Positions 45,686-54,655 are shown, counted from the stretch's first letter. The stretch is 64,000 bases of DNA from VXNF01 sp965116465 (GCA_965116465.1 OZ220687.1:2046001-2110000); one strand, 5' to 3'. Program-made: numbers and translations. The notes: generated from the sequence alone by a model not told the origin.

Positions 45686-46682
45686 ATCGGCGAGTGCGTC
45701 CGATCGCCGCACCGGCTCGCATCTCGTGGCCGAAGTGCTGATGGAGGAGATGCACGCAGACAATCGGGTAGTCGTCTTCGGCGAGGACGTCGGTGCTCTC
45801 GGAGGTGTGTTCGGTGCCACGCGGCGACTGCAGCGAGAGTTCGGCGACACCCGCGTCTTCGACACACCCATCTCGGAGACGGCGTTCGTCGGCATGGCGA
45901 TCGGGGCGGCGCAGGCAGGTCTGCGGCCGGTGGTCGAGATCATGTTCGTCGACTTCATCGGCGTGTGCTTCGATCAGGTACTCAACCAGATGGCGAAGAA
46001 CCACTACATGTCCGGTGGCCGGGTCAGGGTGCCGCTGGTCATGCGTACCGCGGTCGGCAGCATCGGTTCGGCAGCTCAGCACTCCCAGGTTCTGTCTGCC
46101 ACCTTCGCCCACGTTCCCGGGATCAAGGTGCTCTTCCCCGCGACACCTGGAGATCTCCGGGGTCTCCTTGTCGCGGCGATGCGGTCCGACGATCCCGTCG
46201 TGTTCCTGGAGCACAAGTGGTTGCTGAAGTCACGGCTGGTCGAACTCCCGTTCAACGACGCCGACTCGCCGGTCGAGCCTCCGCCGATCGGAAAGGTGCG
46301 CAGGATCCGCGACGGGTCGGATGTCACGATCATCGCCAGCGGTTGGATGGTGCAGCAGGCCGTGCTCGCAGCCCGGGAGCTCGAATCGGAGGGCATCTCG
46401 GCAGGGATCGTGGATATCAGGTCGCTTGTCCCACTCGATCGAGAGGGACTGGCGAGCGAGGCCCTGAGGGCGCCCTGTGCCCTGATCGTGGATGAGGACT
46501 TCTCCGGCTTCGGCACCACCGGCGAGGTGATGGCGTCCATCGCGGAGCGAGTCCCCGGCGAGGTGCGCATGGCGCGGCACGCTCTGGACGTATCCCAGCC
46601 TGCGGCGCTGGTGCTGGAGGAGCAGGTTGTGCCGTCGGCTCGATCCATCGCCCTGCAGGCCGAGCGACTGCTGCGGGCCTGA
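45678..46682 (+). CDS. TPP-dependent dehydrogenase E1 component, beta subunit
   Basis: 334-residue transketolase-like partner of the E1 alpha protein. Features: VFGEDVGALGGVFGATR, FDTPISETAFVGMAIGAAQAGLRPVVEIMFVDF, HYMSGGRVRVPLVMRT, and a C-terminal transketolase domain with IIASGWMVQQA and VDIRSLVPLDREG. These are the standard E1 beta landmarks. ATG 45678 gives an eight-base overlap with the alpha gene. The substrate (acetoin, pyruvate or a branched 2-oxoacid) is not decided by sequence alone. Confidence 0.88.
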   Translation: MPESASASDRRTGSHLVAEVLMEEMHADNRVVVFGEDVGALGGVFGATRRLQREFGDTRVFDTPISETAFVGMAIGAAQAGLRPVVEIMFVDFIGVCFDQVLNQMAKNHYMSGGRVRVPLVMRTAVGSIGSAAQHSQVLSATFAHVPGIKVLFPATPGDLRGLLVAAMRSDDPVVFLEHKWLLKSRLVELPFNDADSPVEPPPIGKVRRIRDGSDVTIIASGWMVQQAVLAARELESEGISAGIVDIRSLVPLDREGLASEALRAPCALIVDEDFSGFGTTGEVMASIAERVPGEVRMARHALDVSQPAALVLEEQVVPSARSIALQAERLLRA

Positions 46683-46685
46683 CGC

Positions 46686-47159
46686 ATGTCACAGGTCGTC
46701 GCGTTCAATCACTTCAACGTCACCGTGAGCGACATGGATCGCTCGCTCGCCTTCTGGCGGGACCTGCTGGGTCTGGACCTGCTCGGAAGGGGGATCGTCG
46801 AGTACCCCCATCTGGATGAGATCGTGGGGATCCCGGACACCCGCATCGAGTGGGCCGAACTGGCGCTCCCGGGCGGGGGGATGATCGAGGTGTTCCGGTA
46901 TCACCGTCCGGTGGGCAGCGCCGTGCGTCCCCGGATCCCCGACCCGGGCTGCACCCACGTCTGCCTGGAGGTCGAGGGGTTGGACCGGCTGGTCGAGCGA
47001 CTCCGGGAGGCTGGTGTCAACACCCGGTCGCGGCGGGCGGTGCGGATCCCGTTCGGCGATTGGAAGGACGTGAAGTCGATCTACGTCCAGGATCCCGACG
47101 GGGTCACGGTGGAACTGATCGAGAAGCCGGTCGCGCCGCTGGAGCGCTCGGGGGGATGA
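46686..47159 (+). CDS. VOC superfamily (glyoxalase/epimerase-like) protein
   Basis: 157 residues with two beta-alpha-beta-beta-beta modules. First metal His in FNHFNVTVSDMDRSLAFW, Glu in MIEVFRYHRP, second-half His in CTHVCLEVEGLD and final Glu in DPDGVTVELIEKP: the usual 2-His/2-Glu set. Relatives include lactoylglutathione lyase, methylmalonyl-CoA epimerase and dioxygenases. It lies three bases after E1 beta, so it probably serves the same pathway, perhaps isomerising or cleaving a hydroxy-keto intermediate. Confidence 0.83.
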   Translation: MSQVVAFNHFNVTVSDMDRSLAFWRDLLGLDLLGRGIVEYPHLDEIVGIPDTRIEWAELALPGGGMIEVFRYHRPVGSAVRPRIPDPGCTHVCLEVEGLDRLVERLREAGVNTRSRRAVRIPFGDWKDVKSIYVQDPDGVTVELIEKPVAPLERSGG

Positions 47160-47881
47160 TGTCGACGGGTCTCGACGGGCACCACATCGTCGTCAGTGGC
47201 GCTGCGGGAACACTCGGGCGGTCGATCTGCAACGAATTGGAACGTCGCGGCGCGATGGTGACGCCTCTGGACATCGAGGGGATGGCGCGGGAACACCGGT
47301 GTGATGTCACCGACGAACCCTCCGTGGCGCGGGCGCTCGAGGCCGCTTCGGCCCGAGCATCGGTCACCGACGTCGTGCACGCAGCGGGCGCTCTGTCCGT
47401 CGGCCCCGTCCTCGAACTGGACGCAGCGGAGATCCGGCGCATCCTCGATGTCAACCTCCTCGGCGCCTTCCTCGTGGCCAAGCAATCGGCGACCTTCCTG
47501 ACCGACGGCGGGACGATCACCCTGATCTCCTCACAGGCCGGCGTGCGGTCGGGCGCGTACTGGTCCCTCTACTCAGCATCGAAGGCGGGGGTCCTGAGGC
47601 TAGTGGAGTCACTGGCCGTGGAACTCGGCCCGCGAGGCATACGCGTCAACGCGGTCTGCCCCGGATCGGTCGACACGCCGATGATGCGAGACTCCGTCAC
47701 GGTGCTCTCGCGGCACACCGGCACCCCTGAAGCGTCGATCAACGAGAACTACCGGGCCGGGATTCCCCTCGGACGGCTCGCACGGCCGGCGGAGATAGCC
47801 ACGGTCTGCGCGTTCTTGGCCTCGGAGGACGCCTCGTTCGTCAACGGAACCGCCATCGAAGTGGACGGCGGGGAGTTGTGA
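47156..47881 (+). CDS. Short-chain dehydrogenase/reductase (FabG-like)
   Basis: 241 residues, classical SDR: SGAAGTLGRSICNEL loop, DVTDEPSVARA, HAAGALSVGPV, catalytic Ser in LISSQAGVRSG, YSLYSASKAG (YxxxK) and IEVDGGEL. Two consecutive ATGs (47156 and 47159) overlap the VOC stop; the first is used. It overlaps the ligase gene as GTGA. Probably an NAD(P)H-dependent oxidation step in the operon's pathway. Confidence 0.87.
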   Translation: MMSTGLDGHHIVVSGAAGTLGRSICNELERRGAMVTPLDIEGMAREHRCDVTDEPSVARALEAASARASVTDVVHAAGALSVGPVLELDAAEIRRILDVNLLGAFLVAKQSATFLTDGGTITLISSQAGVRSGAYWSLYSASKAGVLRLVESLAVELGPRGIRVNAVCPGSVDTPMMRDSVTVLSRHTGTPEASINENYRAGIPLGRLARPAEIATVCAFLASEDASFVNGTAIEVDGGEL

Positions 47882-49200
47882 CGACGGTCGCCGAACTGCC
47901 ATCCTCCGCGAGGACCGTGGCGGTGGCTGTGCCGAACTACGCCGGCCGCCTGATCGGCAAGCGCCTGCCCGCGGCGCGGTGGCCCTCCGTGGTCGAGTCG
48001 GGCATGGCCATGCCCGACTTCCACCTCATCTCCGCGGTGGACAACTTCCCCGTGCCAAACATGGAGGTGACCGGACTCCACACCGGGTTCCGCAACGGCG
48101 TACTCCGTCCCGACGTGGCGACTCTTGCACCGCTGCCGTGGGAGCCGGGCACGGTGATCGTCCTGTGTGACACGTTCGACAGCGCAGGCGAGCCGGTTGA
48201 CGAGGCGCCTCGCAGCATCCTTCGCCGGCAGGTGGCGCGCATGGCGGGGCGGGGGCTCGAAGCAACGGTGGCCTCGGAGTTGGAGTTCTACCTGTTCCGC
48301 ACGAGCTATGAGGAGGCGCACAGGGCCGCCTACAGCCGTGTTGAGCCGAGTTACCACCGCCATCCCGACAACGACATCCTGATTGCAGGCTACGACGAGC
48401 CGTTTCTCGAGGCGCTGCGCGAGAACCTCGCCGGCATGGGAATTCCGGTCTGGGCCTCCCAGGGCGAGGGCGGGCAGGGCCAGCACGAGTTGAATCTGCG
48501 CCATTCCGACCCGCTGGGGGCCGCGGACGCCCACGTGCTGTACAAGCTGGCGGTCAAGGCCACCGCTCAGAGTCTGAATCGTTCCGTGACGTTCATGGCC
48601 AAGCCCTCGAGCGATGTTGGATCGGGTTGCCACATCCACCTGTCGATCCTCGGCGACGGCTCCAACGCTCTCGGCGGACCGGACGGATCCCTCAGCGACG
48701 CCGGCGAGCGATTCCTCGCGGGTCTGGTGGGATTCGCAGGCGACTTCACGGCGCTTCACGCTCCCTACGCCAACTCCTACCGGCGTCTCCGCCCCGGCTC
48801 GTGGGCGCCGGTGAACGCGACCTGGGGCATTGACAACCGAACCTGTCTGGTCCGGGTGGTCGGGAGCGGCCGCGACCTCCGCTTCGAGTTCCGCCTTCCC
48901 GGCGCCGACGTCAATCCGTACCTGGCGTCAGCGGCGTTGCTCGCCTCCGGCCTTGCCGGGCTCGACGGGGAACTCGGGCCACCGCCGCCCGTGGCGGGAA
49001 ACGCCTACGAGTCCGACGCTCCGGGGCTTCCCGCCGATCTCACGGAGGCCGTCCGGCGATTCGAGGACTCCGAGGTGGCGAGGACGGCGTTCGGCCCAAG
49101 CGTGCATGCTCACCTGCTCGGCATGGTCCGCAACGAGCGCGACGAGGCGCGGGCGGCGGTGACCGACTGGGATCTCCAGCGGGGCTTCGAGAACGCCTGA
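47878..49200 (+). CDS. Glutamine-synthetase-like ligase (gamma-glutamyl-amine type)
   Basis: 440 residues of the GS-I fold: metal Glu in SELEFYLF, EGGQGQHELNL, the ATP/ammonia-site HIH in GSGCHIHLS, NSYRRLRPGSWAP and RFEFRLPGADVNPYLA. The N-terminal beta-grasp is short and diverged (the latch and DGS motif of true GlnA are missing), and the C-terminal adenylylation Tyr motif is absent. That places it with PuuA/IpuC/FluG-like ligases that glutamylate amines. Its place beside a polyamine-type importer agrees. GTG 47878 is the last gene of the operon. Confidence 0.8.
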   Translation: MTTVAELPSSARTVAVAVPNYAGRLIGKRLPAARWPSVVESGMAMPDFHLISAVDNFPVPNMEVTGLHTGFRNGVLRPDVATLAPLPWEPGTVIVLCDTFDSAGEPVDEAPRSILRRQVARMAGRGLEATVASELEFYLFRTSYEEAHRAAYSRVEPSYHRHPDNDILIAGYDEPFLEALRENLAGMGIPVWASQGEGGQGQHELNLRHSDPLGAADAHVLYKLAVKATAQSLNRSVTFMAKPSSDVGSGCHIHLSILGDGSNALGGPDGSLSDAGERFLAGLVGFAGDFTALHAPYANSYRRLRPGSWAPVNATWGIDNRTCLVRVVGSGRDLRFEFRLPGADVNPYLASAALLASGLAGLDGELGPPPPVAGNAYESDAPGLPADLTEAVRRFEDSEVARTAFGPSVHAHLLGMVRNERDEARAAVTDWDLQRGFENA

Positions 49201-49215
49201 GCAGTTGCGGCAGCG

Positions 49216-50286
49216 CTACGGCCGGAGGGGTAGCACGCGCGCCGGGTTCTCGGTCATCATCGCCAGTACCACCGACTCCGGCACTCCTTCCAGCACGAAG
49301 CGGGGCAGGATGTTCTGGAGGAGATGCGCGTACCCGTATCCCCCCCAGGTGCGGAGTTGGATCTTGAAGCAGCAATCGTGGGAGAGCAGGATCTGCGACT
49401 CGTAGCCCTCGGCGACCAGACGGCTCACGGCCTTCGTCTTGGCGTAGTCGCCCGGCGAGATGAAGTCGTTCTCGCTCTCGAAGAATTCGTGACCGAACAG
49501 GTCGAACTCCACGTAGCAACCCAGATCCAGCACCCGCCCGTGGTAGTCGGGGCGGTGCAGCGTGGTGTCCATGTGACCCATGATCACCCGCGACAGGTCC
49601 GCTCCCTCCTCACCGAGGATGTCGGCTGCTTGGAGGGCTGAGTCCACCTCGACCGCGTGCGCCGCCGTGTGTACGGATATGGCGGCACCGGTCACCAGGG
49701 AGGCACGGGCCGCGGCCCGGAGGGAGCGCTCCTCGACGGGCGTCAGCGGGTGGGACATGCCGATCTCCCCGATCACACCGGCGCGGACAGCCGTGCCGCC
49801 GACGCCCTCGGTGAGGTCCCGGATGATGTGCTCGGTGAGTTGCTCGACGCTTGCCGCGCGGATGTCGTCGCTGAGGCTGGCGTCGACGTAGAAGCCCGAG
49901 CCGAGCACGAGATTCAGACCGGTGCGGCGCGAGACGACCGCCAACTGCTCGGGCTGTCCGCCGAGACCGACACAGCTCAGATCGACAACCGTCCGGCCGC
50001 CGAGCCTGGCGTAGGCGTCGAGCTCACGGACCGCGACGTCGACGTCGTCCAGGTAGAGGAGGAATCGGTTGGAGTTCGGGTGCTGCCGCATCCACCACAG
50101 GTTCTCGAGTGTCGGCTCGGCGTTGGCGAGCAGCGCCCCTTCGGGGTCGGTCGGTTCGGAGAACCATGCGGAGCTGTCGCACAGCACGTGCTCGTGCGGC
50201 AGCGTGATGCCCATCTCGGCTGGATCCACGTCCCCCAGAACCGTGCGCAACATCGGCATCTCTCCTTCTCCGATCGTCGTCGCCAT
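49216..50286 (-). CDS. Phosphotriesterase-family (PHP/lactonase-like) hydrolase
   Basis: 356-residue (beta/alpha)8 metallohydrolase. Metal ligands: LPHEHVLCD (HxH), AGVIGEIGMSH where Glu replaces the carboxylated Lys as in E. coli PHP, SVHTAAHA, MGHMD and SHDCCF for the final Asp. Members act as lactonases, amidases or esterases more than as true phosphotriesterases. ATG 50286 has GGGGAG upstream; ATG 50259 or 50253, after GAAGGAGAG, would also work. It is the last gene behind the polyamine-type importer, nine bases away, so it probably processes what that system imports. Confidence 0.83.
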   Translation of the reverse strand: MATTIGEGEMPMLRTVLGDVDPAEMGITLPHEHVLCDSSAWFSEPTDPEGALLANAEPTLENLWWMRQHPNSNRFLLYLDDVDVAVRELDAYARLGGRTVVDLSCVGLGGQPEQLAVVSRRTGLNLVLGSGFYVDASLSDDIRAASVEQLTEHIIRDLTEGVGGTAVRAGVIGEIGMSHPLTPVEERSLRAAARASLVTGAAISVHTAAHAVEVDSALQAADILGEEGADLSRVIMGHMDTTLHRPDYHGRVLDLGCYVEFDLFGHEFFESENDFISPGDYAKTKAVSRLVAEGYESQILLSHDCCFKIQLRTWGGYGYAHLLQNILPRFVLEGVPESVVLAMMTENPARVLPLRP

Positions 50287-50295
50287 CTCGCTCCC

Positions 50296-52086
50296 CTATC
50301 CGAAGGGAAGCCTCGTTTCGACATCCTCCTCGCCACGGGCTCTGCCCGTGACCGCATCGGGCCTCCGCTGGGTCCGACGTGTCAGCGCCATGTACACGAC
50401 CGCCGCGATCAGGGGCACGATCATCAGGATGGAGGCCACCGCGTTCACGGTCGGCGGGATCCCGCGCCGGTTCATGATGCTCCAGATGACCGGCGGAAGC
50501 GTCGGGTCCGTTCCGGCGATGAAGTTGGTCACCACGAACTCGTCCATCGAGATGGCGAAGACGATCAGTCCCGTGCCGGCGATGATGGGGAGCAGGATCC
50601 GCAGGGTCACTCGTCTCAGCGCTCCCCAGTAGGTGCATCCCAGATCTCTCGCCGCCTCCTCGACGTTGCGGTTGAAGTTCTGGAGCGCCGCCATCACGAT
50701 CAGGACCACGAACGGGAGGACGAGGGTCACCTGGCCGAGCACGATGGATCGCATCGACGGGATCCACTCCAGGAATCGGAACATCGCCAGAATCGAGAAG
50801 CCCACGACGACCCCCGGCAGAGCGATCGGCAGGACGACCGCTCCCATGAGGGCTGGCTTGGTGACGAAGGCCCGGCGGGTCACTGCGAATGCGGTCGGGA
50901 GTCCGATCGCCAATCCGATGGCGACGACCAGGCCGGCCACCTTGAGGCTCGTCCCGAACCCACCGCGGATCGTCTGGTCGGTGAAGATCTCCCTGTACCA
51001 GTCGAGGGTCCAGCCGGTGATCGGCAGGGAGGCGATCGGCAGTTGATTGAACGAGAGGAGAAGAACGAGGACCAGCGGCACCCAAAGGAACAGCAGGAGC
51101 AGGAGCAGGTAGGTGTGCCCCCAGGGCAGCCGCCTGACCCATACCGGCCACGCCGGCCGCACTCGACGAGCGCTAGCGGCAGTGGCGATCTCGCCGAGGC
51201 GGCGTACTCCGCTGGTGAGCACTCGCACGCACAGGACGACACCGACGATGAATGCGGCCGCCGCGACGATCAGCGAGAAGGACAGGGCTGAGGCCAGGGC
51301 GTAGTTGCCGGTGATGCCGAACTGGTCGAAGATCACACGGCCGATCATCAGGCTTCCCTTGCCCCCGACGAGCTGTGGTGTCACGTAGTCACCGACCGCC
51401 AGCACGAAGGTCAGGACGAACGCCGTCAGGACGCCTCTGGCGGTGAGTGGCAGTGTGACTCTCAAGAACGTCTCGAGCGGCCCGGCGCCCAGGTCCCGGC
51501 TGGCGCGAATCAGATCGGGATTGACCGACTCCATGGCGCCGGCGATCGGGAGCATCGCGATGGGGACGAGGATGTGGGTCAGTGCGATGATCACGCCCGG
51601 CCGGCCGAGCAACGTGAGAGGCTCGCTGATCAGGCCGAGCGAGTCGAGCGCGGAGTTCAGGATCCCGGCGGGGGTCAGGATCGCTTTCCAGGCGTAGATC
51701 CGTACGAGGTATGACGCCAGGGCCGAGGCCACGATGAGGAAGAGGATCATCCGGCGCCCTCGCGAGATGATGAATCGCAGGACGTAGGCTCCGAGATAGG
51801 CCACCGGAAGAACCACCGCGGAAACCGTCAGCCCCAGCAGCAGTGTCCGCAGGATGAGGCCGTAGTAGAGATCGTCGGTGACGACCTCGCGATACTGGTC
51901 CAGGGACCAGGTTCGGATGAGTGTGAAGACCCCCGTCTCCCAGAAGCTGAACAGGAAGAACACGCTGACGGGAATGAGGAGGCCGGCGAGCAGCCAGCCG
52001 ATGCTCGGATAGGTCGCGGCCGGAGGCAGGTAGCTCCGGCGCTGGGACCGGTTGAGGAGACTGAAGGCTCGAAGGTTCGGCGGCAT
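50296..52086 (-). CDS. ABC importer permease, fused PotB-PotC type
   Basis: 596 residues with two complete inner-membrane permease halves in one chain. Half 1 (about 20-295) has EAA loop ASRDLGAGPLETFLRVTLP; half 2 (about 320-575) has AARDLGCTYWGALRRVTLR. Helices number about twelve in total. Spermidine/putrescine systems normally use separate PotB and PotC; here an Arg-rich cytosolic linker (RRLGEIATAASARRVRPAW) joins them. ATG 52086 shares one base with the ATPase stop. Confidence 0.88.
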   Translation of the reverse strand: MPPNLRAFSLLNRSQRRSYLPPAATYPSIGWLLAGLLIPVSVFFLFSFWETGVFTLIRTWSLDQYREVVTDDLYYGLILRTLLLGLTVSAVVLPVAYLGAYVLRFIISRGRRMILFLIVASALASYLVRIYAWKAILTPAGILNSALDSLGLISEPLTLLGRPGVIIALTHILVPIAMLPIAGAMESVNPDLIRASRDLGAGPLETFLRVTLPLTARGVLTAFVLTFVLAVGDYVTPQLVGGKGSLMIGRVIFDQFGITGNYALASALSFSLIVAAAAFIVGVVLCVRVLTSGVRRLGEIATAASARRVRPAWPVWVRRLPWGHTYLLLLLLFLWVPLVLVLLLSFNQLPIASLPITGWTLDWYREIFTDQTIRGGFGTSLKVAGLVVAIGLAIGLPTAFAVTRRAFVTKPALMGAVVLPIALPGVVVGFSILAMFRFLEWIPSMRSIVLGQVTLVLPFVVLIVMAALQNFNRNVEEAARDLGCTYWGALRRVTLRILLPIIAGTGLIVFAISMDEFVVTNFIAGTDPTLPPVIWSIMNRRGIPPTVNAVASILMIVPLIAAVVYMALTRRTQRRPDAVTGRARGEEDVETRLPFG

Positions 52087-53198
52087 CACCCGGGCAGGAT
52101 CGCCATGTCGCTCGGCGACCAACTCACCACCACCCGCGACCCGATGTCACGATCCTGATCGTCGGTGGCCAACTCCTGCACGGTGAGGATGGTGCCGTCG
52201 CCGAGCCGGACGAGGTGCCGGTAGAGCGAGCCGAGAAATATCGAGTCGAGGAGTTCACCGCCGACACTGAGCCTGTCCGCCTCGGTGGTTCCCGCTCCGT
52301 CGTCCAGTCTCAGGTGCTCGGGCCGCACGGAGAGAGAGACCTCACCGGTGGCGTCTGACTCGTTCGGGATTCGCAGATCCAGATTGTGCACACTGATCGC
52401 CGCCTCGGTGGCCTGCGCTACCAGCAGGTTCGTCTCGCCGATGAACTCCGCCACGAAGCGGTTTCGAGGATTCCGGTAAATGTCCTGGGGGGTGCCGTCC
52501 TGCACGATCCGGCCGGACCGCATGATCACCACCCTGTTCGACATCACCAGGGCTTCTTCCTGGTCGTGTGTGACGTAGATGAACGTGCCCCCCAGTCGCC
52601 GGTGCAGGGCTCGGAGTTCGAGTTGCATCTCCTTGCGGAGCTTGAGGTCGAGCGCGCCGAGCGGCTCGTCGAGGAGGAGAATGTCGGGGCGGTTGACGAT
52701 GGCCCGTGCCAGCGCAACTCGCTGCTGCTGGCCGCCGGACAGCTGGTCCACTCTCCGGGCCTCGAGTCCTTCGAGTTGGACCATGGAGATCGCCGTCCCG
52801 ACTCTCGTGGCGGCTTCTTCCCGAGGAGTGCGGGCGACCTTGAGGCCGAACCGGATGTTGTCGGCGACATCGAGGTGCGGGAAGAGGGCGTAGTGCTGGA
52901 AGACATAGTTGACCGGACGCTGTTCCGGAGGTGTCGACGTCGACGTGCGTCCGGAGATCTCGACGACACCGGTGTCGAGCCGATCGAGTCCGGCCACGAT
53001 GCGCAGCAGCGTCGTCTTGCCACAGCCGGACGGACCCAGCAGCGTTACGAACTCGCCCTGCGAGATCTGCAGGTCCACGCTGTCGAGGGCGCAGACCTCA
53101 TCGAAATACTTCGAGACGCCTCTCAGGACGAGTGCTTCGGGTCGCGAATCACCGATCGAGGGACCGGCGCGCTCGTGCTCTCCTGCTCCTGCAGCCAC
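52086..53198 (-). CDS. ABC importer ATP-binding protein, PotA-like
   Basis: 370 residues. Walker A GPSGCGKTT, Q-loop YVFQHYALFPHLDVADN, signature LSGGQQQRVALARAI, Walker B ILLLDEPLGALD, H-loop VTHD, and a C-terminal TOBE domain (about 280-365). VFQHYALFPH is the polyamine/iron/sulfate-type MDR signature. GTG 53198 is chosen because TACAGT sits at -12 to -7, an internal leaderless promoter 57 bases beyond the binding-protein stop; the open frame runs on to 53402 but overlaps that gene. Confidence 0.9.
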   Translation of the reverse strand: MAAGAGEHERAGPSIGDSRPEALVLRGVSKYFDEVCALDSVDLQISQGEFVTLLGPSGCGKTTLLRIVAGLDRLDTGVVEISGRTSTSTPPEQRPVNYVFQHYALFPHLDVADNIRFGLKVARTPREEAATRVGTAISMVQLEGLEARRVDQLSGGQQQRVALARAIVNRPDILLLDEPLGALDLKLRKEMQLELRALHRRLGGTFIYVTHDQEEALVMSNRVVIMRSGRIVQDGTPQDIYRNPRNRFVAEFIGETNLLVAQATEAAISVHNLDLRIPNESDATGEVSLSVRPEHLRLDDGAGTTEADRLSVGGELLDSIFLGSLYRHLVRLGDGTILTVQELATDDQDRDIGSRVVVSWSPSDMAILPG

Positions 53199-53204
53199 GT
53201 TCAA

Positions 53205-53210
53205 ACTGTA
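53205..53210 (-). promoter_or_regulatory. Leaderless -10 (TACAGT) of the PotA-like gene
   Basis: Minus-strand TACAGT at -12 to -7 of GTG 53198; would give extra ATPase-permease-hydrolase mRNA independent of the binding protein. Confidence 0.5.
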
Positions 53211-53266
53211 CGTGGACGTGCCCGGGGCCGGCGCTGTGCTGCCGACCCCGGGCGGTCGCGACGTCT

Positions 53267-54472
53267 TTACGCGCCGGCCTTGAAGTCCTGCCAGCGCTTG
53301 AGCCACGTGTCGTACGTCGCGTACTGGTCGGACTCGACGGGTGGCCACTCCACCGGCGGCGCTGCCTCGAACACGGCCGCACGGTCCTCGTAGACGGCCC
53401 ACTCGAACCCCATCGGGACGAGCCGCGCCATCGCCGCCGGATGGGTGACTGCCCAGCCGAGCATCTCTCCCTGCGCGAACTGCGTCGACTCGCTGATGGC
53501 ATCGTTCAACGCCTCGTACATGGCGTCCGTGGCCTCCACGTCGGAGGCGATGAACAGCGCATCGATCCAGGACCAGCCCACCCCGGGCGGGAAGTGAACC
53601 TCGACGGGGATGTCGGCCTCGCGGGCCCTCAGCGCCGTCGGCGCGTTGTCCGGCCAGGCGGCGATGATCTCGCCCCGCGTGTAGGCGCCTGCGTACTCGG
53701 CATACGGGTTCGCCAGGATGCCGAAGGAGGCATCCCTGAACTCCTCGAGCTTCTCGAAGACCTGGTCGAGTTCATCCTCGGTCAGCAACCCCGGCGTGTC
53801 CCCGCCGAGCCCGAGCAGTCTGGCGACCATGATGATCACCGTGTTGCCGTCATCGCCGATGGCGAACTTGCCCTGGTACTTCGGTTCGAGCAGTGACTCG
53901 AGGGACTCCGGTGGTCCAGTGCCGTCGTCGACGTAGGTCAAGCCCATGCTCGCCCAGGCGATCGGAACACCGATCACCCCCTCGTCGGTGTTGATGAGCG
54001 GCTCGTTGCGGAGTTCGGCGGGCAACTGCTCCCAGTTCGGGATCCGGCTGACATCCAGCGGCTGCATCACCCCCGCGGCCTGAAGGGTCGGGAAGATGTT
54101 CTCGATGCCGACGCTGATGTCGTAGGTGCCCTTCTTGTTGATCGGGTCCTCGTTCGCCACCATGTAGGTCGCTTCGATCTCATAGGTGGCAGGTTCGGGA
54201 TCGCGCACCTCGTAGCCCTCCCAGACCAGGAAGCGCACCGTTTCCTTCTCGGCCGCGGCCGGCGGTGCCGGAGCGGGCTCCGGCGGTGGCGGCGGCTCCG
54301 GGGCGGGCGCTGCCGGAGCAGGTGCCGGCGCCTCGCTCGTGTCCTCGTCGTCGCCGCAGGATGCTGCGATCAGCGTGAGGACCAGGAGCGACATTCCGAT
54401 TCGGAGAAGCCCCCGTCTCCTGCCGACCGGACGCCGGCGCTCGTGTCTCGATTTGGTGGGTCGCGCGTGCAT
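53267..54472 (-). CDS. Polyamine-type ABC substrate-binding lipoprotein (PotD-like)
   Basis: 401 residues. A basic N-terminus with many Arg, then signal peptide ending LIAASC (lipobox), then a Pro/Ala/Glu stalk of about 35 residues (APAPAPAAPAPEPPPPPEP), then the binding protein beginning VRFLVWEGYEV, a PotD-family opening. GIPVAWASMGLTY-type GVPIAWASMGLTYVD and AAWPDNAPTAL are also seen. Polyamines, or related cationic or amine-containing compounds, are likely ligands. Strong AAGGAGGG precedes the ATG. Confidence 0.85.
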   Translation of the reverse strand: MHARPTKSRHERRRPVGRRRGLLRIGMSLLVLTLIAASCGDDEDTSEAPAPAPAAPAPEPPPPPEPAPAPPAAAEKETVRFLVWEGYEVRDPEPATYEIEATYMVANEDPINKKGTYDISVGIENIFPTLQAAGVMQPLDVSRIPNWEQLPAELRNEPLINTDEGVIGVPIAWASMGLTYVDDGTGPPESLESLLEPKYQGKFAIGDDGNTVIIMVARLLGLGGDTPGLLTEDELDQVFEKLEEFRDASFGILANPYAEYAGAYTRGEIIAAWPDNAPTALRAREADIPVEVHFPPGVGWSWIDALFIASDVEATDAMYEALNDAISESTQFAQGEMLGWAVTHPAAMARLVPMGFEWAVYEDRAAVFEAAPPVEWPPVESDQYATYDTWLKRWQDFKAGA

Positions 54473-54551
54473 GATCTCCCTCCTTGATCTCCAGCCCCCC
54501 GGGGAGTCCCCATGCCCTGGCGGAGTCTCCGGCCCGGGCTGAGCACCTCGA

Positions 54552-54570
54552 ACCCTAGTTCACACGTGAA
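54552..54570 (-). promoter_or_regulatory. Promoter/operator candidate of the PotD-like operon
   Basis: Minus-strand -10 TAGGGT (54557-54552) abuts the inverted repeat TTCAC-AC-GTGAA (54559-54570, + strand). A repressor bound there would sit in the -10/-35 spacer. Leader to ATG 54472 is about 73 bases. Confidence 0.4.
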
Positions 54571-54617
54571 GTCAGAGCCGACGCGTTGTCCGGACGCGCC
54601 GCCCCGGGCGCGGAACC

Positions 54618-54655
54618 GGGGCCGCCGGGGTGGAGTCTCCACCGCCGACGGCCCC
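54618..54655 (-). terminator. Long GC hairpin after the stalked binding-protein gene
   Basis: GGGGCCG pairs with CGGCCCC, followed inward by CGG/CCG and GGTGGA/TCCACC around GTC, with small bulges. It begins about ten bases after the stop at 54666. Confidence 0.65.
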
